Source: Sulfuriferula sp. (lineage in GTDB: Bacteria; Pseudomonadota; Gammaproteobacteria; Burkholderiales; Sulfuriferulaceae). Taken from it: a stretch of DNA of 23,549 bases. The notes beneath the pieces were generated by a model, which saw nothing but the letters and a program-made list of their open reading frames with translations, was not told where the DNA came from and did no database searches. The stretch's first letter is position 1; each line of letters begins with the position of its first letter. The translations under genes were made by a program, and so were the position numbers. The stretch covers positions 1 through 23,549 of the forward strand of contig DAICZK010000005.1 in NCBI GenBank assembly GCA_027311185.1. Reading direction: 5' to 3'. Shown piece after piece: positions 7,532 through 15,086 of this stretch.

Positions 7532-9592
7532 ATGAGCATAATTCCTGCTGAACATTTCCTCAATCGCGAGCTGAGCCTGCTGGCGTTTAACGAGCGGGTG
7601 CTTGCCCAGGCGCAAGACGCGAGCATGCCCCTGCTGGAACGCCTGAAATTCATCTGTATCGTCAGCAGTAATCTGGACGAATTTTTCGAAGTTCGCGTCG
7701 CGGGGTTGAAAGAGCGGGCGGCGTTGAGTCCCTATTTACAGTCTCCCGATGGCTGTACGGCGAAGCAGGCTCTGCTCGAGCTGGAGCCGCGCGTGCGTAC
7801 GCTGGTCGATCGGCAATATGAAGTGCTCAATCGCGACATATTGCCCAAGCTCAGTGAGCAGGGGGTGCGGTTTCTGCGCCGCAATCACTGGAATGAAGCG
7901 CAGGCGGCTTGGGTCAGGGCTTATTTTTTTCGCGAATTGATGCCGGTTTTGACGCCGATAGGGTTGGATCCGGCGCATCCGTTTCCGCGTGTTTTGAATA
8001 AAAGCCTGAATTTTGCCGTCGAGCTGTCGGGTCGCGACGCGTTCGGGCGCGGTTCTGGCGCGGCCGTTGTGCAGGCGCCGCGCTCGCTACCACGAGTGAT
8101 CCTGATGCCGGCAGAGCTTGCCGAGTGCGAGTACGGCTTTGTGTTTTTATCTTCGGTTTTGCACGCGCACGTCAGCGAACTGTTCGCCGGAATGACGGTA
8201 GAGGGATGTTACCAGTTTCGCGTGACGCGCAACTCGGAATTGTTCGTCGACGAAGAAGAAATCAAGAATCTGCGCGATGCGTTGCAGGGTGAGCTGTCGC
8301 AACGCAACTTTGGCGACGCGGTGCGGCTGGAAGTCGCCGATAATTGCTCGGAGGAGATGGCGAACTTCTTATTGCAACAGTTCGCGTTGCAGCGCGAGGA
8401 TCTGTACCGGGTTAACGGCCTGGTGAATCTGGTGCGGCTGATGCAGATTCCAGACCGGGTCGAGCGGCCGGACCTCAAATTCAAGGCATTTATCCCCGGA
8501 TTGCCCGCCGCGCTGGTTAAAAACAGCGATATTTTCGCCGTCATCCGCAAAGGTGACGTGCTGTTGCATCATCCTTTTCAGAGCTTTCAGCCGGTGGTGG
8601 ATTTTATCCGTTCCGCGGCCGAGGACCCCAACGTGCTGGCCATACGCCAGACGGTTTACCGTACCGGCACCGATTCGATGCTGATGGAGGCGCTGATCAG
8701 CGCCGCGTTGTCAGGCAAGGAAGTGACCGTAGTGGTCGAGCTGATGGCACGCTTCGACGAAGAGGCCAACATTAACTGGTCGGCCAAGCTGGAGGAGGCG
8801 GGCGCGCATGTGGTGTATGGCGTCGTGGGTTATAAAACGCACGCCAAGATGGCGCTGGTGGTGCGCCGCGAACAAGGCCACCTGCGGCGTTATGCGCACT
8901 TGGGCACGGGCAATTATCACGCGAAAACGGCGCGCTTATACACCGACTTTGGTCTGTTGACGTGTTATGAGGGGATTTGCGACGATGTGAGTGAAGTCTT
9001 CACACAATTGACCGGATTAGGCAGCGCTTCGCACTTGCAGTATCTGTGGCAGTCTCCGTTTAGCTTGCATAGTCAGGTGATCGCCGCGATCAAACGCGAG
9101 GCCGAGCAGGCGCGTCTGGGCAGGCCAGCGACGATCATCGCAAAAATGAACGCACTGCTCGAACCGCGCGTGATACTGGCGCTCTACGAGGCGTCGCAGG
9201 CGGGCGTGAAGATCGATCTGATCATACGCGGCGCGTGCGCGCTCACTCCCAGCTACCCGGGCATGTCCGAAAATATCCGGGTACGCTCGGTGATCGGCCG
9301 GTTTCTGGAGCATTCGCGCATATTTTATTTCCGCAATAACGGCGCTGACGATATTTATCTGTCGAGCGCGGACTGGATGGAACGCAATTTTTTCCGGCGT
9401 ATCGAAATCGCCTTCCCCATCCTCGATCCGCGCCTGAAGAAAAGGGTGCTGAACGAAGGTCTCAAGCCTTATCTAAAGGATAATACCCAAGCCTGGAAAA
9501 TGGCGCCAAACGGTCAGTACCATCGGCGCACCGCCGGTCGCGCCAAGCCGGTCTGCGCGCAAATGCTGCTGCTCGCGAGTATGGCGAAATAG
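7532..9592 (+). CDS. ppk1: Polyphosphate kinase 1 (PPK1)
   Basis: PPK1 polymerises the gamma phosphate of ATP into inorganic polyphosphate through a phosphohistidine intermediate. The ATG at 7532 (MSIIPAEHFLNRELSLLAF) gives 686 residues, equal to the family norm (E. coli 688). An ATG at 7478 would add 18 unconserved residues and sits on the divergent gene's start codon. The four PPK domains are intact: N-terminal helices (NRELSLLAFNERVL, SSNLDEFFEVRVAGLKER), head, and two PLD-like catalytic domains. The autophosphorylated His is His437 in YKTHAKM and the second catalytic His is His594 in FLEHSR, matching E. coli 435 and 592. No clear Shine-Dalgarno sequence is seen. No ppx gene accompanies it; its divergent neighbour is a CYTH triphosphatase. 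Confidence 0.97.
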   Translation: MSIIPAEHFLNRELSLLAFNERVLAQAQDASMPLLERLKFICIVSSNLDEFFEVRVAGLKERAALSPYLQSPDGCTAKQALLELEPRVRTLVDRQYEVLNRDILPKLSEQGVRFLRRNHWNEAQAAWVRAYFFRELMPVLTPIGLDPAHPFPRVLNKSLNFAVELSGRDAFGRGSGAAVVQAPRSLPRVILMPAELAECEYGFVFLSSVLHAHVSELFAGMTVEGCYQFRVTRNSELFVDEEEIKNLRDALQGELSQRNFGDAVRLEVADNCSEEMANFLLQQFALQREDLYRVNGLVNLVRLMQIPDRVERPDLKFKAFIPGLPAALVKNSDIFAVIRKGDVLLHHPFQSFQPVVDFIRSAAEDPNVLAIRQTVYRTGTDSMLMEALISAALSGKEVTVVVELMARFDEEANINWSAKLEEAGAHVVYGVVGYKTHAKMALVVRREQGHLRRYAHLGTGNYHAKTARLYTDFGLLTCYEGICDDVSEVFTQLTGLGSASHLQYLWQSPFSLHSQVIAAIKREAEQARLGRPATIIAKMNALLEPRVILALYEASQAGVKIDLIIRGACALTPSYPGMSENIRVRSVIGRFLEHSRIFYFRNNGADDIYLSSADWMERNFFRRIEIAFPILDPRLKKRVLNEGLKPYLKDNTQAWKMAPNGQYHRRTAGRAKPVCAQMLLLASMAK

Positions 9593-9695
9593 CGTTTGCG
9601 AAGATGACCCCAGAATGGCGCGCCAGCGTCGTTCGGGCGATATTATTCGCTTATATGCGTTCCGGGGGTTGGATTCTGAAACTCTTCTTTCTGCA

Positions 9696-9728
9696 CTGCG
9701 CTAACCTAACAGCGCTGCGATAACCTAA
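9696..9728. repeat. Near-perfect 14-bp direct repeat, 19-bp spacing, upstream of the toxin-antitoxin module
   Basis: CTGCGCTAACCTAA (9696-9709) recurs as CTGCGATAACCTAA (9715-9728), 13 of 14 bases alike, with starts 19 bp apart. It lies in the 216-bp spacer between ppk1 and the toxin gene, about 44 bp upstream of the -35 box. The same spacer has a 10-bp palindrome TGGCGCGCCA (9616-9625). The repeat could be a binding site used twice, or a scar of insertion; nothing in the sequence decides this. I see no open reading frame in 9593-9771. Confidence 0.6.
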
Positions 9729-9771
9729 TCCCATCAAATTGCTTGATCGAAATTAACCCCATAAAAACTCA

Positions 9772-9800
9772 TTGACAGGGTGTATCCCAAATAATACACT
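9772..9800 (+). promoter_or_regulatory. Sigma-70 promoter of the toxin-antitoxin operon
   Basis: A consensus TTGACA -35 (9772-9777) and TACACT -10 (9795-9800) are separated by exactly 17 bp. Transcription would start near 9806-9808, immediately before the ATG at 9809, so the message would have a leader of only a few bases and no Shine-Dalgarno sequence. Confidence 0.75.
9780..9799. promoter_or_regulatory. Operator-like palindrome inside the toxin-antitoxin promoter
   Basis: GTGTAT (9780-9785) and its exact reverse complement ATACAC (9794-9799) are separated by 8 bp and fill the space between the -35 and -10 boxes, overlapping the -10. A dimeric helix-turn-helix antitoxin bound here would block RNA polymerase, the usual autoregulation of type II modules. 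That the downstream antitoxin is the binder is inference. Confidence 0.65.
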
Positions 9801-9808
9801 ATTTTCGA

Positions 9809-10066
9809 ATGCGTTCAATTCAAACAATTGAAGTTTTTGATGCCTGGTTTGATGGGCTGGAAGATAGGCAGGCAGCGCGGCGCATACAGGTGCGAATAGA
9901 TCGTGCTGAAGATGGTAACCTGGGTGATTGTAAACCGGTTGGTGAAGGCGTATCAGAGATGCGAATTCATTATGGGCCCGGTTATCGCGTGTATTTTGTT
10001 CAGCGTGGAACGGAGATAATTATTTTGTTGGCCGGAGGTAATAACGACGCAGGCAAAGGACATTAA
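9809..10066 (+). CDS. RelE/HigB-superfamily toxin, HI1419/Gp49 type, probably frameshifted at its 3' end
   Basis: An 85-residue protein of the RelE/ParE fold, addiction-module killer (HI1419, Gp49-like, TIGR02683-type) family; such toxins are typically mRNA-cleaving. Family signatures are EVFDAWFDGLEDRQA at the start, RRIQVRIDRAEDGNLGD, the hallmark KPVGEGVSEMRIHYGPGYR with VYFVQRG, and IIILLAGG (Gly76-Gly77). After that the frame reads NNDAGKGH and stops. In another frame the bases from 10047 encode TQAKDIKTALEIARQI and stop at 10095-10097, which is exactly the tail expected for the family (GG-D-K-x-x-Q-x-x-DI...A). Two bases appear to be missing, or one extra, around 10040-10046. The conserved Lys after the Gly pair and the last helix are lost, so this is probably a weakened or dead toxin, or a sequencing error. 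The gene lies first in the operon. Confidence 0.8.
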   Translation: MRSIQTIEVFDAWFDGLEDRQAARRIQVRIDRAEDGNLGDCKPVGEGVSEMRIHYGPGYRVYFVQRGTEIIILLAGGNNDAGKGH

Positions 10067-10111
10067 AACCGCACTGGAAATCGCGCGACAAATATAGGAA
10101 TTAATGCCAAT

Positions 10112-10414
10112 ATGGGAACGATAAAATTACGTAAATGGGACAGCGCCGAGCATCTTAAAACGGATGATGACACAGCGCTTTATCTGGAGGCTTGTTTTGA
10201 TGAAGCTGGGGAGGATGCGGCATTCATCACCAAAGCGCTTGGCACCATCGCTCGTGCCAAAGGCATGACGCAACTTGCCAAAGACACTGGCTTGGGGCGT
10301 GAAAGCCTTTATAAAGCGCTATCCGGTGAAGGCAATCCGAGTTTTGCTACGATACTCAAGGTTATGTCCGCGCTGGGAATCAAATTGCATGCTGAGATTA
10401 CTCATCCAGTATAA
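10112..10414 (+). CDS. HTH antitoxin of the HI1420 family
   Basis: A 100-residue antidote protein that usually binds and neutralises the partner toxin and represses its own promoter. The N-terminal half (KLRKWDSAEHLKTDDDTALYL) fits toxin-binding regions of the family. A helix-turn-helix follows in GTIARAKGMTQLAKDTGLGR with ESLYKALSGEGNPSFATIL, ending GIKLHAE, all strong HI1420-type signatures. The ATG at 10112 is preceded by AGGA at 10096-10099, about 12 nt away, so the ribosome site is poor. The start is 45 bp after the present toxin stop but only 14 bp after the stop in the ancestral toxin frame (10097), as expected for a coupled pair. The antitoxin looks intact although the toxin does not. 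Confidence 0.9.
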   Translation: MGTIKLRKWDSAEHLKTDDDTALYLEACFDEAGEDAAFITKALGTIARAKGMTQLAKDTGLGRESLYKALSGEGNPSFATILKVMSALGIKLHAEITHPV

Positions 10415-10418
10415 GTGA

Positions 10419-10580
10419 ATGAGTTCTTTAAAAGAGGGGCGTGCGTTCGATAGGAAGATTGCGAAAATTGCCGTTGATTTAGCAGGCGAATTCGAAAAAA
10501 TCGAAACTTGCTTAGGGCGACTCTTAAATCGGCGGCGCGTAACCGCAGGAATCGGCCGCTCGGGCTCAGGTTGCCGATAG
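10419..10580 (+). CDS. Possible small ORF, 53 aa, unrecognised
   Basis: An ATG 5 bp after the antitoxin stop opens a 53-residue frame beginning MSSLKEGRAFDRKIAKIAVD. It is rich in Lys, Arg and Glu in its first half and in Arg, Gly and Ser at the end. I do not recognise it. There is no convincing ribosome site except whatever coupling the preceding gene gives, and its 3' end overlaps the inverted repeat beyond der. It may be non-coding or the remnant of a longer gene; the protein-like charge pattern in the first 35 codons is the only reason to list it. Confidence 0.2.
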   Translation: MSSLKEGRAFDRKIAKIAVDLAGEFEKIETCLGRLLNRRRVTAGIGRSGSGCR

Positions 10581-10584
10581 CCCG
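10561..10584 (-). terminator. Possible weak terminator hairpin after der
   Basis: CGGGCT (10561-10566) pairs with AGCCCG (10579-10584), with a 12-nt loop, directly next to the der stop. A competing pair, ATCGGC 10551-10556 with GCCGAT 10573-10578, overlaps it. No U-run follows on the minus strand, so intrinsic termination would be poor; it may instead protect the 3' end of the nine-gene message. Confidence 0.35.
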
Positions 10585-12000
10585 TTATTCCTTTTTGCGC
10601 TGTTTGCCGTACATTTTGCGCCCTTGCCTGCGCTTGCGGTGTGCGGCTTTTTCTTCGGCGGTGGTGGGCGGAGGCGGTTTTCTGTCGGCGAAGGGATTGC
10701 TGCCGACGTTAAACTGGATACGGAGCGGCGTGCCCTGTAATTTAAAGGCTTGAATAAACGTGTTTTCCAGATAGCGTTTATAGCTGTCGCTGATCTTGTC
10801 CAGCGCGCTGCCGTGTATGACGATTAGCGGCGGGTTCATCCCGCCCTGGTGGGCGTAGCGCAGCTTGGGGCGGAAAGGCCCGCTTTTCGGCGGTTGATGG
10901 GCGGCAACGGCATCGATCAGCACGCGGGTTAGCTGCGGTGTGGATAGTTTGGCCATTGCGGCGGCGTACGCGATGTTGGCGGAGCCGAGCAGGGCGTCGA
11001 GTCCCGTGCTTTTGAGCGCGGAGATATAATGAAATTTGGCGAATTCCAGGAATTGCAGCTTGCGCGAAATTTCTCTTTTGATGCAGTCGCGCTGGTAATC
11101 GTTCAGGCCGTCCCACTTGTTTACCGCGACGACCAGCGCGCGTCCAGTCTCCAGGACGAATCCGGCCAGATGTGCGTCCTGTTCCGAAATTTCCGATTGC
11201 GCGTCGAGCACCAGGATGACGACGTTAGCGTCTTCGATGGCCTGTAATGTCTTGATGACGGAGAACTTTTCTATCGCTTCAAAGATTTTGCCGCGGCGCC
11301 GTACTCCTGCGGTATCGATGAGCGTGTATTTCTTCTGTTTGCGCTCGAAATCGATATAGATGCTATCGCGCGTGGTGCCGGGCTGATCGAAGGCGATGAC
11401 ACGTTCTTCGCCGATCAGGCTGTTGATCAGCGTCGATTTGCCGACATTGGGCCGGCCAATGAGCGCGATTTTAGGGTGCTTGTCTTCAATTTCTTCAGTA
11501 ACCAGCGGAATATGCTCAAGCGCGATCTCGACCAGTTCTGCGACGCCCTCGCTGTGGCTGGCGGAAATTGCCAGCGGCTCGCCCAGTGCGAGCTCGTAGA
11601 ACTCGGCGACGACGACGTCGCGACGCATGCCTTCGGTCTTGTTGACGACCAGATGCACAGGATGGCCGCTCATGCGCAGACGGTCGGCGATGATTTTGTC
11701 CTGTGCGGTGCAGCCGGTACGTGCGTCGACCATGAACAGCACAACATCGGCTTCGTCCACAGCTTGCAGTGTCTGCCGCGCCATCTCGTAGAGGATGCCG
11801 TCTTTGGCGACGGGTTCGAAGCCGCCCGTATCGACGACCAGGTAGGGTTTGTCGCCGATCTTGCCGTGCCCGTAGTGACGATCTCGCGTAAGTCCGGGCA
11901 AATCGGCAACAATCGCGTCACGCGTTTTGGTCAGTCGATTAAATAGTGTCGATTTGCCGACGTTGGGGCGGCCGACCAACACAATAGTGGGTTTTATCAT
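10585..12000 (-). CDS. der: Ribosome-assembly GTPase Der (EngA)
   Basis: Der is an essential double-GTPase that acts in late 50S subunit assembly. At 471 residues it is close to the family norm. Two GTPase domains stand in tandem. The first has a P-loop GRPNVGKS at 10-17, DLPGLTRD at 33-40, DTGG at 57-60 and NKTE at 120-123. The second has a P-loop GRPNVGKS at 182-189, then [18 protein letters not shown] and NKWD. They are followed by the KH-like C-terminal domain and a basic tail ([16 protein letters not shown]) suited to rRNA contact. The ATG at 12000 gives the canonical [10 protein letters not shown] start. It is the last gene of the minus-strand run, 6 bp after bamB. The hfq gene that usually follows der in betaproteobacteria is not present. 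Confidence 0.98.
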   Translation of the reverse strand: MIKPTIVLVGRPNVGKSTLFNRLTKTRDAIVADLPGLTRDRHYGHGKIGDKPYLVVDTGGFEPVAKDGILYEMARQTLQAVDEADVVLFMVDARTGCTAQDKIIADRLRMSGHPVHLVVNKTEGMRRDVVVAEFYELALGEPLAISASHSEGVAELVEIALEHIPLVTEEIEDKHPKIALIGRPNVGKSTLINSLIGEERVIAFDQPGTTRDSIYIDFERKQKKYTLIDTAGVRRRGKIFEAIEKFSVIKTLQAIEDANVVILVLDAQSEISEQDAHLAGFVLETGRALVVAVNKWDGLNDYQRDCIKREISRKLQFLEFAKFHYISALKSTGLDALLGSANIAYAAAMAKLSTPQLTRVLIDAVAAHQPPKSGPFRPKLRYAHQGGMNPPLIVIHGSALDKISDSYKRYLENTFIQAFKLQGTPLRIQFNVGSNPFADRKPPPPTTAEEKAAHRKRRQGRKMYGKQRKKE

Positions 12001-12006
12001 GGTGAT

Positions 12007-13170
12007 TTATTGCAATGCCAGGGCATAAACATGACCTTTGGCGGTTTGTACGATGAGTTCGTTGTTGTATGGTTGCGGCTGGCTGATGATGGCCGTGCCG
12101 TCGGTGGCCGCCCGGCCGACGAAATGGCCGTCGTCGAGCGCGAGCAGATGTACGTAACCTTGCATGTCTCCTACCGCCACGTAATCGCCGACCCGGCACG
12201 GGGCGGTGAGGTGGCGGCCACGCAGGAGTTTTTGTTTCCAGAGGCTGGTGCCGTGGGCTTTGTCGAACGCAATGACATTGCCCTCGTCGTCGCTGACGTA
12301 GATATTGTCGTCGTCCATGGTCAATCCGGCTGTGCTGGAGGCGTTCCGCGCCCACATCAGGTTGCCGCTGTGAATCTCGAAACAGGCGACGCGCCCGCGG
12401 TACGCCACGGCGCAAACCTGGTTGTCGTCAGCAACCGGCGTACTGGTAACGTCGCTGACCCGTTCGATTTGCGACGCGCCGCGCGGGATGGCCACTTCGG
12501 CTTCCCAGCCGAAGGCGCCGGTATCGAGTGAAAGTGCGACAAGTTTGCCGCCGGGGTAACCGGCGAAAATGGCGCCCTTGGTGATCAATACGCTGGGTTG
12601 GCTGCGTAGCATGATGTCAGGCAGCGTGTGTTGATAAGCCCATTTCTGTTTGCCGGTAGCGGCGTCCAGGCCGTAGATGAAACCGTCCTCGGTACGCACG
12701 ACGACCGTATCGCCCGAAACTTTGGGTATGCCCAGTACTTCACTGGATAAATTCGTCGTCCAGCGTCGTTTCCCGGCATCGTCGAATGCGATCAGTTCAG
12801 CGTTCTGAGTGCCGACGAACTCGGTATCCACGTTCGCGCCTACCCCGGCCGAGAGCTTGCCTCCTGCCGGGTGCTGCCAGACGATTTTGCCGTCGGTGGG
12901 GTTGATGCGGGCGAGTTGCCCCTGGACGCCGGCGACATACACGGCGTCGATCGCCACGGCGGGCGTAAAGGCGATGGCGTCGCTCACGCCTATAGTCATC
13001 TGCCAGCGGGTCGTGACCGTGACGACAGGTTTGAACACTACCAAGTCGGCAGGTTTCTCTACCGGCGCACTACTGCCGAACCAGTTGAGCGGATTGAGTT
13101 TGTGGGTAACGCTGGCGCAGCCGCCCAGGCTGACGGCGAGTAGAAAAAGGATGCCAAGGCGAGTATTCAT
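12007..13170 (-). CDS. bamB: Outer-membrane assembly lipoprotein BamB
   Basis: BamB is an outer-membrane-anchored beta-propeller that helps BamA insert outer-membrane proteins. The 387-residue product starts with a lipoprotein signal: [15 protein letters not shown] followed by the lipobox LGGC, so Cys18 should be lipidated and become the mature N-terminus. Repeating PQQ-like blades are marked by Trp at regular places (IVWQHPAGG, KRRWTTNL, KQKWAYQH, FGWEAEV, LMWARN, SLWKQKL), which fits the eight-bladed fold (E. coli BamB is 392 residues). The ATG overlaps the yfgM stop by 4 bp (ATGA), so translation is coupled. It is followed after 6 bp by der, the usual neighbour. Confidence 0.96.
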   Translation of the reverse strand: MNTRLGILFLLAVSLGGCASVTHKLNPLNWFGSSAPVEKPADLVVFKPVVTVTTRWQMTIGVSDAIAFTPAVAIDAVYVAGVQGQLARINPTDGKIVWQHPAGGKLSAGVGANVDTEFVGTQNAELIAFDDAGKRRWTTNLSSEVLGIPKVSGDTVVVRTEDGFIYGLDAATGKQKWAYQHTLPDIMLRSQPSVLITKGAIFAGYPGGKLVALSLDTGAFGWEAEVAIPRGASQIERVSDVTSTPVADDNQVCAVAYRGRVACFEIHSGNLMWARNASSTAGLTMDDDNIYVSDDEGNVIAFDKAHGTSLWKQKLLRGRHLTAPCRVGDYVAVGDMQGYVHLLALDDGHFVGRAATDGTAIISQPQPYNNELIVQTAKGHVYALALQ

Positions 13171-13814
13171 GGGTTGCTGGTTCCGGCAATAGCATTGAGT
13201 TTGGTTTCGACGACGCTACGGTACTGGCTGTTGGGAGTAAACTTCTCCAGCGCGATTTTATAGGCGGCGCGCGCTTCTGCGCGTTTGTTGAGCATGACCA
13301 GCGCGTCGCCCTTGAGATCGTTATACAGATCGGCGAAGGATTCCTGATGCGCCGTGTTGAGTAGCCTCAACGCTGCCTCGGGCTGGCTTTCGTCGAGCAG
13401 AATACCGGCCAGATGCAGTGCGGCAAGCGCTTTTAAGCCATTATCCTTGCTATAATCGAGCACCCACTGCAGTTCATTTTGCGCGGCTGCCAGATTGCGG
13501 GTCTGGACGTTCACGGTGGCGGAAATCAGCGCCCCGCGAGCGGCATAGGGCGTTTTTCCGTATCGCGAGATCAGGGCTTGAGCGGTCTCCGTTACCACTT
13601 TATTGTCATTGTTTTTTTGCGCATTTTGCAAAGCGGTATATAACACGCCAGCTTCGGCCGATACTGTTTGTTGCTTGTGTTGCCACCATAAGGTGCCCGC
13701 AAAGACCACGACAGCAACGGTCAGCAGCGCGGTAATCAGATTGCCGAAACGCTTCCAGTAACGCTTCATGCTATCTATTTTTTCCTGTTCATCCAGGTCT
13801 AACTCAAAATCCAT
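13167..13814 (-). CDS. yfgM: YfgM-family TPR membrane protein
   Basis: YfgM is an inner-membrane protein with a short cytoplasmic start and a periplasmic tetratricopeptide domain. In E. coli it associates with the SecYEG-PpiD chaperone machinery. The 215-residue product has an acidic N-terminus ([20 protein letters not shown]), one membrane segment at about residues 25-43 ([20 protein letters not shown]), and a helical repeat region (for example [20 protein letters not shown]). The ATG at 13814 has a good GAGGAAA ribosome site; the earlier ATG at 13841 is inside hisS and unlikely. The start lies 11 bp inside the 3' end of hisS, and the stop overlaps bamB by 4 bp. Confidence 0.93.
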   Translation of the reverse strand: MDFELDLDEQEKIDSMKRYWKRFGNLITALLTVAVVVFAGTLWWQHKQQTVSAEAGVLYTALQNAQKNNDNKVVTETAQALISRYGKTPYAARGALISATVNVQTRNLAAAQNELQWVLDYSKDNGLKALAALHLAGILLDESQPEAALRLLNTAHQESFADLYNDLKGDALVMLNKRAEARAAYKIALEKFTPNSQYRSVVETKLNAIAGTSNP

Positions 13815-15081
13815 GTTGTTTCCTCGATTGTAATAATGCAATGCCCTGTTCCCGGGTACATTGCGTTTGTTCCGCGCTCATACGCAGAGATTTAAGCGAG
13901 ATGGTGTTCATGGCGGCTTCTTCGTCGCCAATGATACAGGCAAATGCAGCGCCGCTCGCGTCGGCTCTTTTCATTTGCGTTTTAAAGCTGCCATCGCCAC
14001 AGTGCAGAATGATGTTCAACCCCGCCAGCCGCAGTGTGTGCGCGACCTGCCATGCGTAGGGGGTGGCGAGGTCGCCGCGATGAACGATATAGGCGTCGAG
14101 CGGACTGGCGGGCAGCGGGGCATCGGCGATTTCGAGCAGCGCCAGCAAGCGTTCCACGCCCATAGCGTAGCCGCAGGCAGGCGCGGGTTTGCCGCCGATC
14201 TGCTCGATCAGCGTGTCGTAGCGTCCGCCTGCGCAGACGGTGCCCTGCGCGCCGAGCTGATCGCTGACCCACTCGAATACCGTATAATTGTAATAGTCGA
14301 GGCCGCGTACCAGCCGCGGGTTGATGCGGTACCTGATCTGGTGCGCGCGTAACAGGCTCTGTACCGATTCGAAGTGGGCCAGCGCTGCATCGTCGAGATC
14401 GTCGGCCAGTTTGGGCGCTGCATCCGCCAGGGCTTGCATGGCCGGATTCTTGGTGTCGAGTATGCGTAACGGATTGGTGTGGAGACGCCGTTTCGCTTCC
14501 TCGTCTAGTTGATCGAGGTTGTCTTCGAGATAACCGACCAGGCGGGCGCGGTAGCGTGCGCGCGCGGCGCCATCGCCCAGCGAATTGAGCTCCAGATCGA
14601 TGTCAGGCAATCCCAGCCGCCGCCATAAATCGGCGGTCATGACGATGTGCTCGGCGTCCATGTCGGCGTCGGCATAGCCTAGCGATTCGACGCCGACCTG
14701 ATGAAACTGCCGGTAACGCCCTTTTTGCGGACGTTCGTGGCGAAACATCGGCCCGGCATACCACAGCCGTTGCGGGCTCTGGTAGAGTAAATTGTGCTGG
14801 ATGACTGCGCGCACGCAACTCGCGGTACCCTCAGGGCGTAGCGATAATTGTTCGCCGTTGAGTGCGTCGGCAAACGAGTACATTTCCTTTTCAACGATGT
14901 CGGTGACTTCGCCAATGGCGCGTTTGAACAGGCTGGTTTGCTCCAGTATCGGGGTGCGGATTTCGCGGTAGCCGTAAGCCGTCAGCCAGTCGCGCACCAC
15001 GCTCTCAAACTGTTGCCAGCGCTGGATCTGTTCGGGCAGGATGTCGTTCATCCCGCGGATGGCTTGGATAGTGCTGTTCAT
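13804..15081 (-). CDS. hisS: Histidine-tRNA ligase HisS
   Basis: HisS is a class II aminoacyl-tRNA synthetase that charges tRNA-His. Its 425 residues match E. coli (424). Visible motifs are the N-terminal [18 protein letters not shown] (81-87), motif 2 [14 protein letters not shown] (113-126), the histidine-specific RGLDYYN (259-265) with TVFEW, and CAGGRYD with [10 protein letters not shown] (motif 3), followed by the anticodon-binding domain ending in [10 protein letters not shown]. It lies 5 bp after ispG and overlaps yfgM by 11 bp. No odd residue was noticed. Confidence 0.98.
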   Translation of the reverse strand: MNSTIQAIRGMNDILPEQIQRWQQFESVVRDWLTAYGYREIRTPILEQTSLFKRAIGEVTDIVEKEMYSFADALNGEQLSLRPEGTASCVRAVIQHNLLYQSPQRLWYAGPMFRHERPQKGRYRQFHQVGVESLGYADADMDAEHIVMTADLWRRLGLPDIDLELNSLGDGAARARYRARLVGYLEDNLDQLDEEAKRRLHTNPLRILDTKNPAMQALADAAPKLADDLDDAALAHFESVQSLLRAHQIRYRINPRLVRGLDYYNYTVFEWVSDQLGAQGTVCAGGRYDTLIEQIGGKPAPACGYAMGVERLLALLEIADAPLPASPLDAYIVHRGDLATPYAWQVAHTLRLAGLNIILHCGDGSFKTQMKRADASGAAFACIIGDEEAAMNTISLKSLRMSAEQTQCTREQGIALLQSRKQHGF

Positions 15082-15086
15082 GGATA

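Noticed and set aside
9616..9625. 10-bp palindrome TGGCGCGCCA after ppk1 considered as a terminator or recombination site
   Set aside because: No loop, no U-run and no second copy seen; a short self-complementary G+C word of this kind is expected by chance.
10040..10066. Programmed ribosomal frameshift in the toxin
   Set aside because: No slippery heptamer, stimulatory hairpin or internal ribosome-like site was visible at the junction; mutation or sequencing error is simpler.
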